A DNA stretch of 64,000 bases, from NCBI GenBank assembly GCA_043721315.1, contig JAYSQZ010000019.1, positions 62,001 to 126,000 on the forward strand. The letters run 5' to 3'. A program made the position numbers and the translations under genes. Source of the DNA: Elstera sp043721315 (GTDB taxonomy: Bacteria > Pseudomonadota > Alphaproteobacteria > Elsterales > Elsteraceae). A model generated the notes under the pieces. That model did not search any database and had not been told where the DNA came from. It worked only from the letters and a program-made list of their open reading frames with translations. This document shows, in pieces, positions 25,237-32,967 of the stretch. Positions within the stretch are counted from its first letter, which is position 1. Each line of letters starts with the position of its first letter.

Positions 25237-26067
25237 CTAGGGTTGACACGTCGCACAGAAAAAGCTGGAGCGGCCCGACTGCACTAAGCGTTCGATAACG
25301 CTGCCGGTCCCGCAGCGGGGACACGCCTCGTTAGCCCGACCATAAACCTGAAAGCGATGCTGAAAATAGCCCAACTCGCCATTCGGCTGCTGATGGTCGC
25401 GCAATGTCGATCCCCCCGCCGCAATCGCCGCCGCCAGCACTGCTTTCACCGCCTGTACGAGACGCGAAGTTTCCGCAAACGTCAAGTCGCCTGCCGCGCG
25501 GGCGGGGTGAATCGCGGCTTGGTGCAGCGCTTCACAGGCATAGATATTACCAATCCCGGCAACTTGGCGCTGATCGAGCAGCACGGCTTTGATCGGGGCC
25601 GCGCGCCCTGCCAGCGCCTGCGTAAACTGCATGACCGAAAAACCATCTTCCAGTGGCTCCGGGCCGATGTCGCGCAGCAGCGGATGCCCCCTCTCCTCCC
25701 CCGGCTCGATCCAATCGACCGAGCCGAAGCGGCGCGCATCGTTAAAGCGCACGACCGGCCCCCGGTCGGTCTCCATCACGAAATGATCGTGCGTATCGAG
25801 CGCGTTAGGCCGCGCGGGCGAAATCACCATACGGCCCGACATACCAAGATGGATAAGCAGCGCAGCGCCGCCGTTAAGATCGACCAGCAGATATTTCGCC
25901 CGTCGCCGCAATGCCGTTACGGTGCGTCCGGTCAAGCGCTCGGCCAAGCGGTCGGGAAACGGGCGGCGCAGGTTCGGGCGGCGGACCAGCACGTGCGTAA
26001 AGATCGCGCCCAGCAAAACGGGCGAAAGCCCCCGGCGAACAGTTTCGACTTCAGGAAGTTCAGGCAT
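25237..26067 (-). CDS. mutM: Formamidopyrimidine-DNA glycosylase
   Basis: 276 residues. The N-terminal catalytic Pro2 and Glu3 are in MPELPEVETVRRGL, with a conserved Lys in LLIHLGMSGRM's region. The H2TH motif has LDQRQVAGIGNIYACEALH, and the C-terminal zinc finger is CPRCGTGSVIERLVQSGRSS followed by FFCATC. Removes 8-oxoguanine and nicks the strand. Its start is 6 bp past the regA stop, so it may be co-transcribed with the RegBA redox regulators. Confidence 0.96.
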   Translation of the reverse strand: MPELPEVETVRRGLSPVLLGAIFTHVLVRRPNLRRPFPDRLAERLTGRTVTALRRRAKYLLVDLNGGAALLIHLGMSGRMVISPARPNALDTHDHFVMETDRGPVVRFNDARRFGSVDWIEPGEERGHPLLRDIGPEPLEDGFSVMQFTQALAGRAAPIKAVLLDQRQVAGIGNIYACEALHQAAIHPARAAGDLTFAETSRLVQAVKAVLAAAIAAGGSTLRDHQQPNGELGYFQHRFQVYGRANEACPRCGTGSVIERLVQSGRSSFFCATCQP

Positions 26068-26073
26068 TTTGGC

Positions 26074-26661
26074 TCAGGAACGGGGCGCGTGTTTGGCGAG
26101 AATGCGCTGCAGCGTGCGCCGGTGCATCCGCAAGCGCCGCGCCGTTTCCGACACATTGCGGTCGCACTGCTCGAACACGCGCTGGATATGCTCCCAGCGC
26201 ACCCGCTCTGCCGACATTGGCAAATCTGGCGGCGGCGGCAGGGAGCAGCCTTCGCCGACGCGCAAAGCGGCTTCAATCGCGTCGGCATCCGCCGGTTTCG
26301 GCAGGTAATCGACCGCGCCCGCCTTCACTGCCGCCACCGCCGTTGCGATATTGCCGTAGCCGGTCATCATGACGATTCGCATATCCTCCCGCGCGTCGCG
26401 CAGGGCGGCCACCACATCCAGGCCATTGCCATCGGTGAGGCGTAAATCGACCACGGCATAATCGGGCGGCGCTTCTTGGGCTAAGCGAATGCCTTCCGCC
26501 ACCGTGCTCGCCGTTCGCACCTCGAACCCACGCTTCTCCATCGCCCGCGCCAAGCGGGTGAGCAACGGCAGGTCGTCATCCACCAACAGCAAGCTCCGCG
26601 CGTCCGAGCTAAGAGGCGGTAAATCGGGGGGCGATAGCTCGGGGGTGGGGGTGTCGGTCAT
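26074..26661 (-). CDS. regA: Redox response regulator RegA/PrrA/ActR
   Basis: 195 residues. The receiver domain has the acidic pocket LLVDDD, phospho-Asp in YAVVDLRLTDGNGLDVV, Thr in RIVMMTGYG and Lys in YLPKPAD. The C-terminal Fis-type helix-turn-helix reads RVRWEHIQRVFEQCDRNVSE followed by TARRLRMHRRTLQRILAK, which is highly characteristic of RegA/PrrA/ActR. It controls respiratory, carbon and nitrogen genes in relatives. Located 39 bp downstream of regB. Confidence 0.95.
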   Translation of the reverse strand: MTDTPTPELSPPDLPPLSSDARSLLLVDDDLPLLTRLARAMEKRGFEVRTASTVAEGIRLAQEAPPDYAVVDLRLTDGNGLDVVAALRDAREDMRIVMMTGYGNIATAVAAVKAGAVDYLPKPADADAIEAALRVGEGCSLPPPPDLPMSAERVRWEHIQRVFEQCDRNVSETARRLRMHRRTLQRILAKHAPRS

Positions 26662-26700
26662 GGGCGGTTCCTCGGTGTTTTCTTGTCTTCTTATGAGAGC

Positions 26701-28341
26701 CTATTGTGCCGCGCTCTCGCGTGATCCCGCAAGGGGGGCACTGAGCGGCGGAAGCGGGGCGGCACCCCAGCTTTTCCCCCCCCAGGCAAGATCACCCGAC
26801 AACCGGTCGCGTTCCCAAGCGATCAGCACGCGCGCGCCGCCAAGCTCAGGCGGGCCAAGGTCGCTCCGCTCTGGGGGGCTGGAGTCGCTCCCCTCGGGGG
26901 GGCTATCGGAGTCGCTCCGCTCGCCATTGCCGAACTCCACCGTCGCGCCCGTATGGAACAGCAGCGTGGTGGCGATGAACACGCCCAGCCCCATATGGCC
27001 GCTCTCCCCCTCGCGGGTGGAGATGTACGGCTCCCCCAAGCGGTCCAGCACGGCTGCGGGAAAGCCGGGGCCATCATCATCAATCATAATGACCAGGTCT
27101 TCGGCATCCCACAGCACGGTCACGGCGACGCGGCTATGGGCGAATTGGGTAGCATTATTGATGAAGTTGGAGAGACCGTGAACCAACTCCGGCGAGCGTG
27201 GCAAAGTTGGCTCCTCGCCCGAACAATCGGGGCTAATCACCATTTCCACTTCGGTCGCCAAGGTTTCAGCGGCTTCGGCAAGTTCGGTCAGCAACACCGT
27301 GACGGGCGTCAGATCGAGCGGGGATTCTGATTTGCGCTCCGGCGCGTCGGTCAGCCCGGCCAGAATCTCCCGGCAGCGGTTGGCTTCGCTTTGCAACAGT
27401 TCGATATCGTCCCGCAGCGGGCTATCCAGCGGCACTTCGCGCAGAAGCTCCTTGGTAACGACGGCGATCGTGGAAAGCGGGCTACCCAACTCGTGCGCCG
27501 CCGCCGCCGCAATCCCGCCCACTGCCGACAATCGTTGCTCGCGTGCCAGGGCCATTTTCGTGGCCGTGAGGGCGTTCGCCATGCTCCGCGCTTCCGCCGC
27601 CACCCGCCACGCATAACCGCCGACGAACAGCACGGTCGTCACCAGCGCCACCCACACCCCGCCGAGATACAAACGCGGCAGTGTTAGCCCCAGCGCATCG
27701 GGCCAGGGCAGCGGGCGGAACAGGAAGGCCAGCAGCGTCACCGCCCCAATCGCCAGCGCCCCCAGCGCCATTGTGGAGCGCAAAGGCAAAATGGTGGCGG
27801 AGATCGTTACCGGGACAATAATAATCATCGCAAACGGATTATGCAGCCCGCCGGTCAGGTACAGCAGCGCACTCACCTGGGCCACATCGAACGCCAGATG
27901 TAAGGTTGCCATCCGCCGCCCGAGCCAAGCCGAGGAGGGGCGATTTCGCAACAGATGCAGGTTCGCGACCGCCGACGCCGCAATCACCAGTAGGCACGGC
28001 AGCAGCGGCGTTGCTAGGTGCAGCAACACTTCAGTAATATAAATGGCGAGGCTCTGCCCTAAAACGCCAATCCAGCGCAAGTAGAGCAGCGTTCGCACGC
28101 GCACGGCACCGCGCGCGGCAGGCAACTCTTCCGTATTCAGCAGCGAGCGTTGCGAGCGCCCTGGCAACCGCGAAGACGCCAGCCCCCCCGCCAAAGACCG
28201 ATCTTGCGGCGACGCGGCGGCAGGCGCGCTTTCCGGTCCAGGTTCCCCCGCATCAGCCGCGCGCGCAGCGGCCCGGTTTTGTTTCCACGCCCGAAATCCT
28301 AACATAGCATGAGTTATAGGATGGATCGGGGCTGGACGCAT
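26701..28341 (-). CDS. regB: Redox sensor histidine kinase RegB/PrrB/ActS
   Basis: 546 residues. Six TM helices carry the quinone-sensing motif GGLHNPFAMIII. The phospho-acceptor His is in AAAAHELGSPLSTIAVV; exactly 40 residues later is a Cys in SEANRCREIL, the same spacing as the redox-active H225/C265 pair of Rhodobacter RegB. N box NFINNATQFA, G1 DDDGPGFP and G2 SGHMGLGVFIA follow. Between G2 and the last strand there is a ~25-residue Ser/Pro/Glu repeat insertion (GERSDSDSPPEGSDSSPPER...), which is unusual. ATG 28341 is preferred because GGAG lies 7 nt upstream. Divergent from the acetyltransferase gene. Confidence 0.94.
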   Translation of the reverse strand: MRPAPIHPITHAMLGFRAWKQNRAAARAADAGEPGPESAPAAASPQDRSLAGGLASSRLPGRSQRSLLNTEELPAARGAVRVRTLLYLRWIGVLGQSLAIYITEVLLHLATPLLPCLLVIAASAVANLHLLRNRPSSAWLGRRMATLHLAFDVAQVSALLYLTGGLHNPFAMIIIVPVTISATILPLRSTMALGALAIGAVTLLAFLFRPLPWPDALGLTLPRLYLGGVWVALVTTVLFVGGYAWRVAAEARSMANALTATKMALAREQRLSAVGGIAAAAAHELGSPLSTIAVVTKELLREVPLDSPLRDDIELLQSEANRCREILAGLTDAPERKSESPLDLTPVTVLLTELAEAAETLATEVEMVISPDCSGEEPTLPRSPELVHGLSNFINNATQFAHSRVAVTVLWDAEDLVIMIDDDGPGFPAAVLDRLGEPYISTREGESGHMGLGVFIATTLLFHTGATVEFGNGERSDSDSPPEGSDSSPPERSDLGPPELGGARVLIAWERDRLSGDLAWGGKSWGAAPLPPLSAPLAGSRESAAQ

Positions 28342-28395
28342 AGAATAACTCCATGCACCATCGGCCTTTAAGCGGCAATGCGACGGAACGTTCCC

Positions 28396-28914
28396 ATGAT
28401 TCCCCATTTCTTATGGGCCAAGTTCGATACCCTCACCGGCCACCAAGTGCATGACCTGTTGCGGCTGCGCCAAGAGGTGTTCGTGGTGGAGCAAACCTGC
28501 CCCTACCCCGATATCGACGGGCGCGACCCTGCGGCAGAACATCTGCTGGCCTTCGACCCCACCCGCAAAGGCAGCGCGCTCATCGGCGTGCTCCGGTTGC
28601 TCGACGGGGCCGTCGCCCCCCACGGCAGCCCCCTGCCCACGCTTTTTTCACCCGAAGCCACCAGTATCGGGCGCGTGGTCGTGTCACCCGACTATCGCGG
28701 CGTCAAACTGGGCGCGATGCTGCTGGCCGAAGCCATCCGCCAGATCGAAACCACGCGCGGGGCGCATATCATGCAGCTTTCCGCCCAAGCCCATCTTGAG
28801 GGGTTCTATGGCCGCTTCGGCTTCGTGGCCGTGGGGGAGGCGCATTTGGAAGACGGCATTCCCCACATCGACATGCGCCGCCCCGCCTCGGCTACCTCTG
28901 AGAGTGCGGCGTGA
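28396..28914 (+). CDS. ElaA-like GNAT acetyltransferase
   Basis: 172 residues. It matches the ElaA subgroup: WAKFDTLTGHQVHDLLRLRQ, then EVFVVEQTCPYPDIDGRDP, the acetyl-CoA-binding loop IGRVVVSPDYRGVKLGAMLL and QLSAQAHLEGFYGRFGFVAVG, followed by EDGIPHI. Substrate unknown. The ATG at 28396 was chosen because ElaA proteins begin 8-10 residues before the WxxFxxL segment; an ATG 18 bp upstream is possible. Divergent from regB with about 54 bp between starts. Confidence 0.9.
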   Translation: MIPHFLWAKFDTLTGHQVHDLLRLRQEVFVVEQTCPYPDIDGRDPAAEHLLAFDPTRKGSALIGVLRLLDGAVAPHGSPLPTLFSPEATSIGRVVVSPDYRGVKLGAMLLAEAIRQIETTRGAHIMQLSAQAHLEGFYGRFGFVAVGEAHLEDGIPHIDMRRPASATSESAA

Positions 28915-28921
28915 GGCGACT

Positions 28922-29260
28922 CTATTCCGCAGCCGAGACATTTTCGGGACGCACACTCAGTCGCAACCCCATCGCGTGTAGAGTGGCGAGAATCGTTTTC
29001 AGGGTTGGATTTCCGTTGGTATCGAGAGCTTTATACAGCGCAGGGCGCGTCAGGCCAGTTTCCACCGCGAGCGCGCTCATACCATAGGCACGGGCAATCA
29101 CCCCCAAGGCTGCTGCAATCACACTGCCATCTCCGTCATCTTCCTGCATCGCTAGGTCTAAATAGGCTGTGCGGCTTTGCGGCGTTGTCAGAAAATCTCC
29201 CGGCTCATAGCGTTTCCAGCCAGGCGGCAGAGTACTGGGAAGGGTTTCGTCGGCGGTCAT
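28922..29260 (-). CDS. Addiction-module antitoxin, HTH type
   Basis: 112 residues. The N-terminal half reads WKRYEPGDFLTTPQSRTAYLD, the C-terminal half a helix-turn-helix: IAAALGVIARAYGMSALAVE followed by TGLTRPALYKALDTNGNPTLKTI. This is the pattern of the 'addiction module antidote' partner of HigB/RelE-like toxins. It lies 3 bp downstream of the toxin gene, toxin first, as in higBA systems. Probably represses the shared promoter. Confidence 0.88.
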   Translation of the reverse strand: MTADETLPSTLPPGWKRYEPGDFLTTPQSRTAYLDLAMQEDDGDGSVIAAALGVIARAYGMSALAVETGLTRPALYKALDTNGNPTLKTILATLHAMGLRLSVRPENVSAAE

Positions 29261-29263
29261 CCT

Positions 29264-29563
29264 CTATCCTTTCAGGCTATCGAGCAGAGTCAGGGCTGTG
29301 GCGATGTCGCGCTTTTGCGTCCGCTTCATTCCGCCCGCCAGTAGCACCACCACCACGGGGCCGCGCCGGGCGTAATAGAGCCGATAACCCGGCCCATGAT
29401 GAATACGCGCCTCTTGCACTCCATCGCGCAGCGGTTTGGTGTCACCGAAACTGCCGTGGGTCATTCGGTTTAGGCGCGTTTCAATGATCGCCCGCACCTC
29501 GTTATCGCTGAGGCTCGCCATCCAAGCGTCGAACGCCGGGCTATAAATCAGAGTCAACGCCAT
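29264..29563 (-). CDS. Addiction-module toxin, RelE/HigB-like killer protein
   Basis: 99 residues. The family pattern is complete: YSPAFDAWMASLSDNEVRAI, then IETRLNRMTHGSFGDTKPLR, GVQEARIHHGPGYRLYYARR and VVVLLAGGMKRTQKRDIATA. This is the 'addiction module killer protein' subgroup of RelE/ParE toxins, ribosome-dependent mRNA interferases or gyrase inhibitors. It is first in a two-gene module with its antitoxin 3 bp downstream, and has an imperfect palindrome just upstream. Confidence 0.9.
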   Translation of the reverse strand: MALTLIYSPAFDAWMASLSDNEVRAIIETRLNRMTHGSFGDTKPLRDGVQEARIHHGPGYRLYYARRGPVVVVLLAGGMKRTQKRDIATALTLLDSLKG

Positions 29564-29568
29564 ATTAC

Positions 29569-29585
29569 AACTGTATCATATAGTT
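29569..29585 (-). promoter_or_regulatory. Imperfect palindrome in the toxin-antitoxin promoter
   Basis: AACTGTATCATATAGTT is a 17-bp inverted repeat (8-bp arms, one mismatch, central C) 6 bp upstream of the toxin start codon. On the coding strand it includes CTATAT/TATGAT-like -10 material. It is a good candidate for antitoxin autorepression; the binding is inferred. Confidence 0.5.
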
Positions 29586-29675
29586 TTCACATTGCCGAGC
29601 ACTGCGTCAGACAGCGATCATTCCTTGGGGCGTGACCTGTCCTGCTAAACGCTTCGGAACCCGGAGCGAGGAGCA

Positions 29676-29718
29676 ACAAACAAAAACCGCCCCACCCTCG
29701 GCTGAGGATGGGGCGGTG
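29676..29718 (-). terminator. Intrinsic terminator of rhlE
   Basis: CCGCCCCACCCTC pairs with GAGGATGGGGCGG around a GGCT loop (one mismatch); on the minus strand it is followed by TTTTTGTTTGTTGC. It starts 27 bp past the rhlE stop. Confidence 0.88.
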
Positions 29719-29744
29719 CTCTCAAGGCTTATAAGCCTAATAGC

Positions 29745-31412
29745 TTAGGCTGGACGACGTGTCGGGCCACGACCCGCAGGCTTGCCGCCCGCTGCCGGAC
29801 GACCGGCAGCGGCTTGGCTGCGCGGGCGATCCCCGAAAGAGCGTTCACCCTGCGGACGATCCGAGCGCGGACGGTCGCTGTGGGGACGGTCGCTGTGCGG
29901 GCGATCCGAATGGGGGCGGTCGCCGCGTGGGCGATCCCCAAACGAACGCTCGCCTTGCGGACGGTCGGTGCGCGGACGGTCGGCGTAAGGACGATCCCCT
30001 TGCGGGCGGTCAGTGCGCGGACGATCAGCGTAAGGGCGCTCGCCTTGCGGACGGTCGCCGAGTGACCGGGCGCGCTCTTCACCGCCACGGGCGGCTGCCG
30101 GACGGTCCGAGCTGGGACGATCCGAACGGGGCGGGCGATTATCGCCGTAGCGGCTATCGCCACCACGACCGGCATACCCGCCGCCATTACCGGCGGGGCG
30201 ACCCGCATAACCGCCACCATTGCCGCTAGGACGACCCGCAGGGCGCTTCGGCGCACCGAACGAACGATCATGATCGTCACGCGGCTCGCGGCGACGGTCA
30301 TCAATCGGCAGACGCTGACGGATCAGCGCTTCGATGGTCCGCAGGAACGAACGATCTTCGTGTTCAACCAACGAAATCGCATTCCCTTCACGACCGGCGC
30401 GGCCCGTGCGGCCAATACGGTGAACATATTGTTCCGGCACATTCGGCAGATCGAAGTTGATAACGTGGCTAACGCCATCGACATCAATACCGCGCGCGGC
30501 AATGTCGGTTGCAATCAACACGGTCACATGGCCGTTACGGAACGCGGCCAGAGCACGTTCGCGCTGCGGCTGCGACTTGTTGCCGTGAATGGCGTCCGAC
30601 CGAATGCCAACGCTATCGAGATGGCGAACCACCTTATCGGCACCGTGCTTCGTGCGCGTGAACACCAGCGAGCGGGTGATAACCGGATCATTCAGCAGAT
30701 CGGCCAGCAGCGCGCGCTTATCGTCGCGGTCCACGAAAATGGCCTTCTGAATGATGCGTTCCGCCGTGGTCGCAACCGGCGTGACTTCCACCCGTTCCGG
30801 CTGGTTCAGCAGGTCTTTGGCAAGACGCGCGATGCTATCCGGCATAGTGGCCGAGAACAGCAGGGTTTGGCGTTCGCGCGGGATCATGCTGACGATCTGG
30901 CGGATCGGGTGAATGAAGCCAAGATCGAGCATTTGATCGGCTTCATCAAGTACCAGCGTTTCCACCTTATCGAGGAACACAGCGTGCTGGCTCATGAGAT
31001 CGAGCAGACGGCCCGGCGTTGCCACCAGAATATCGACACCGCGTTCCAACGCACGGATCTGGCGGAAAATCGGCTGGCCGCCGAAAGCCACCGTAACCGA
31101 CAGCGGCAGATTGCGGCCATATTGGCGGATATTCTCGGCGATCTGGCTGGCCAGTTCGCGCGTCGGGCTAAGAATGAGCGTGCGAACCGAACGCTTGAAG
31201 GGGCGCTGGTTGCTCAGGCTCAGTTTGTGCAGAATCGGCAGCGCGAAAGCCGCCGTCTTGCCCGTACCCGTTTGAGCAATCCCGAGCAAATCCTTGCCCG
31301 ACAACAGAATGGGAATCGCCCCGGCCTGAATCGGCGTGGGGGTTTCGTAACCTTCTTTAATCAGCGTATCGAGAAGGGCCTGGTTCAAACCCAGGTCAGC
31401 AAAAGACGTCAT
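29745..31412 (-). CDS. rhlE: DEAD-box RNA helicase RhlE
   Basis: 555 residues. Q motif FADLGLNQALLDTLIKEGYETPTPIQ, motif I AQTGTGKTAA, Ia PTRELASQI, II LVLDEADQMLDLGF, III FSATMP, V ATDIAARGIDVDGV and VI HRIGRTGRAGREG: the order and spellings are those of RhlE. The C-terminal ~165 residues form a disordered basic tail: Gly/Arg stretches, then many DRP units (RTDRPQGDRPYADRP, HSDRPHSDRPHSDRP) and a final GRGPTRRPA. ATG 31412 is chosen because the conserved N-terminus MTSFADLGL starts there. Such proteins remodel RNA in ribosome assembly and mRNA decay, notably in the cold. Confidence 0.95.
   Translation of the reverse strand: MTSFADLGLNQALLDTLIKEGYETPTPIQAGAIPILLSGKDLLGIAQTGTGKTAAFALPILHKLSLSNQRPFKRSVRTLILSPTRELASQIAENIRQYGRNLPLSVTVAFGGQPIFRQIRALERGVDILVATPGRLLDLMSQHAVFLDKVETLVLDEADQMLDLGFIHPIRQIVSMIPRERQTLLFSATMPDSIARLAKDLLNQPERVEVTPVATTAERIIQKAIFVDRDDKRALLADLLNDPVITRSLVFTRTKHGADKVVRHLDSVGIRSDAIHGNKSQPQRERALAAFRNGHVTVLIATDIAARGIDVDGVSHVINFDLPNVPEQYVHRIGRTGRAGREGNAISLVEHEDRSFLRTIEALIRQRLPIDDRRREPRDDHDRSFGAPKRPAGRPSGNGGGYAGRPAGNGGGYAGRGGDSRYGDNRPPRSDRPSSDRPAAARGGEERARSLGDRPQGERPYADRPRTDRPQGDRPYADRPRTDRPQGERSFGDRPRGDRPHSDRPHSDRPHSDRPRSDRPQGERSFGDRPRSQAAAGRPAAGGKPAGRGPTRRPA
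29850..30060 (-). repeat. Degenerate in-frame repeats encoding the RhlE DRP tail
   Basis: Six- and nine-residue units built on D-R-P are encoded by near-identical stretches such as CGGTCGCCG/CGGTCGCTG with TGCGG and GCGG spacers. The periodicity is multiples of 3, and the reading frame is kept, so it is a coding repeat and not a separate element. Confidence 0.75.
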
Positions 31413-31707
31413 TTTGAGAAAATCTCGCGCAACAGGCTCTACCCAGCCTATCATGTGAGGCCGGGGACGGAGCGGGGGTGTAAAGACGCCCCCCGCGTGT
31501 CCGGGCCGCCCTATCGGGATTGGATAATGACAGGTCGCCGCTGGTTTGCCGCAGTCTTCCAAAAGAAGAGCCGACACGATCTCGGGCGATCACGCGCTGT
31601 CAAAAAGTGTCTGGGAAACTGACCTTCCGGCGCGCTCTTGTCAAGCAATGTTGCAACGCAACAGTGCAGACCTGCTATGTAAAGAGCCTTTGCCCTAAAC
31701 TGGCCCC
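31413..31707. other. rhlE leader / cobT downstream region (295 bp)
   Basis: No gene is seen. The region must contain the rhlE promoter and the end of the cobT transcript, both on the minus strand. A weak hairpin, TGTTGC-AAC-GCAACA, lies near 31650. A long leader would be typical for cold-regulated helicase genes, but nothing here proves it. Confidence 0.4.
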
Positions 31708-32811
31708 TTAAACCGGACCGCTAACCCCCGCCTGATCGAAGGTGGCCATGCCCGTGTGGCAATCGACCGCTGCCTTCAAAATCGTCACCGCCAACGCAGC
31801 CCCACTGCCTTCGCCGAGGCGCATCCCCAAATCGAGCACCGGGCGCTTGCCGATTTTCTCGCACAGCAACCGATGCGCCGGTTCCGCCGACAGATGGGCG
31901 ACGAGGCAATGGTCGATAGCGCGCGGATCAATCTTATGCAGCACCGCCGCCGCTGCCGTCACGACATAGCCGTCCAGCAAAACAGGCGTGCGCCCCATGC
32001 GCGCCGCCAGAATAGCCCCGCAGAGGGCGGCAATCTCAAGGCCCCCGACTGCGGCCAACCACTGCATCGGATCATCGACTGTGCCTGCCGCCGTCAGCCG
32101 ATCACGGTGCTGGGCAACACCCGTTGTTACCACGTTTAGCTTCGTTGCGAACACGCTGCCGGTAACACCCGTGCCGGGGCCAACCCAATTGGTGGGGCTA
32201 CCGCCGTAAAGACCGTGGCAGAGGGCTGCGGCCACCGTAGTATTGCCAATACCCATTTCGCCCAAACAAAGCACGTCGATACCCTGCTCCACCGCCATCA
32301 TGCCGTAGGCCATGGCGCGGGCGCATTCCTGTTCGTTCATCGCGGGGGCTTCGACGAAATCTTGCGTTGGCGCGTCGAGATCAAGCTCATAGACGCGCAA
32401 ATCCGCATCAATCAGCGTGCAAAGCTGATTGATCGCCGCCCCACCTTGAACGAAGTTTTCCACCATCTGCTTCGTCACGGTTGCCGGGTAGGCCGAAACC
32501 CCCCGATTGGCAACGCCGTGATTGGCGACGAACACCGCCACGCGCGGGCGGGTTAGCTTTGGCGTGGGGCGTCCCTGCCACGCCGCCAGCCACTGAGTGA
32601 AATCCTCAAGCCGCCCGAGCGCGCCCGCAGGTTTGGTCAACTGCGACTCGCGGGTTGCAACCGCACTTGCCGCCGCCAAATCCGGCCCCGGCAATTTATC
32701 GAACAAAGCCCGCAATTCATCCAGCGTCACAGGCGCATCGGGCGCGGGCGTATCGTTGGCGGGCGTATCGTTGGCAGGACGGCCGGAACCGGACGACGGC
32801 GTGGAACTCAT
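31708..32811 (-). CDS. cobT: Nicotinate-nucleotide--dimethylbenzimidazole phosphoribosyltransferase
   Basis: 367 residues. It makes alpha-ribazole phosphate for the lower ligand of cobalamin. Conserved segments: TKPAGALGRLEDFTQWLAAW, VFVANHGVANRGVSAYP, the catalytic region GEMGIGNTTVAAAL, and GLEIAALCGAILAARMGRTPV. The N-terminus has a 9-residue direct repeat (ANDTPANDTPA). Divergent from cobS, with about 156 bp between starts; no cobalamin riboswitch was recognised there. Confidence 0.95.
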   Translation of the reverse strand: MSSTPSSGSGRPANDTPANDTPAPDAPVTLDELRALFDKLPGPDLAAASAVATRESQLTKPAGALGRLEDFTQWLAAWQGRPTPKLTRPRVAVFVANHGVANRGVSAYPATVTKQMVENFVQGGAAINQLCTLIDADLRVYELDLDAPTQDFVEAPAMNEQECARAMAYGMMAVEQGIDVLCLGEMGIGNTTVAAALCHGLYGGSPTNWVGPGTGVTGSVFATKLNVVTTGVAQHRDRLTAAGTVDDPMQWLAAVGGLEIAALCGAILAARMGRTPVLLDGYVVTAAAAVLHKIDPRAIDHCLVAHLSAEPAHRLLCEKIGKRPVLDLGMRLGEGSGAALAVTILKAAVDCHTGMATFDQAGVSGPV

Positions 32812-32967
32812 GCTAACGCACCCTTCCCAATAACACTGATCATAAAGCAGCTCTCAGCCCCCTATAGCCGGGCCAGCGCACAACCACAAGCGATTGCCAC
32901 GCGCCCAATTGTCCGCCAGTGTCTTTCTCCGTTTCAAGACTTTTTTTAGAGAAGCTGCCCGCGCATC

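Noticed and set aside
25357..26445. 362-codon open frame on the plus strand
   Set aside because: Opposite mutM and regA; Arg/His/Gln-rich antisense translation with no motif.
29850..30060. Possible CRISPR array
   Set aside because: Repeats are short, degenerate, in multiples of three and encode the RhlE tail; no spacers and no cas genes.
29729..30304. 191-codon minus-strand frame rich in Val/Arg/Thr
   Set aside because: An alternative frame through the DRP repeats of rhlE; composition reflects the repeat, not a protein.
30270..31622. 450-codon open frame on the plus strand
   Set aside because: It lies opposite rhlE and reads as an Arg/Asn/Gln-rich product with no recognisable domain. It is the antisense frame of a strongly conserved gene.
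32812..32967. Possible cobalamin riboswitch between cobT and cobS
   Set aside because: The conserved B12-box (AGxCAGGAGACCxGCC-like) was not found, and the gap is too short for a full element on either strand.
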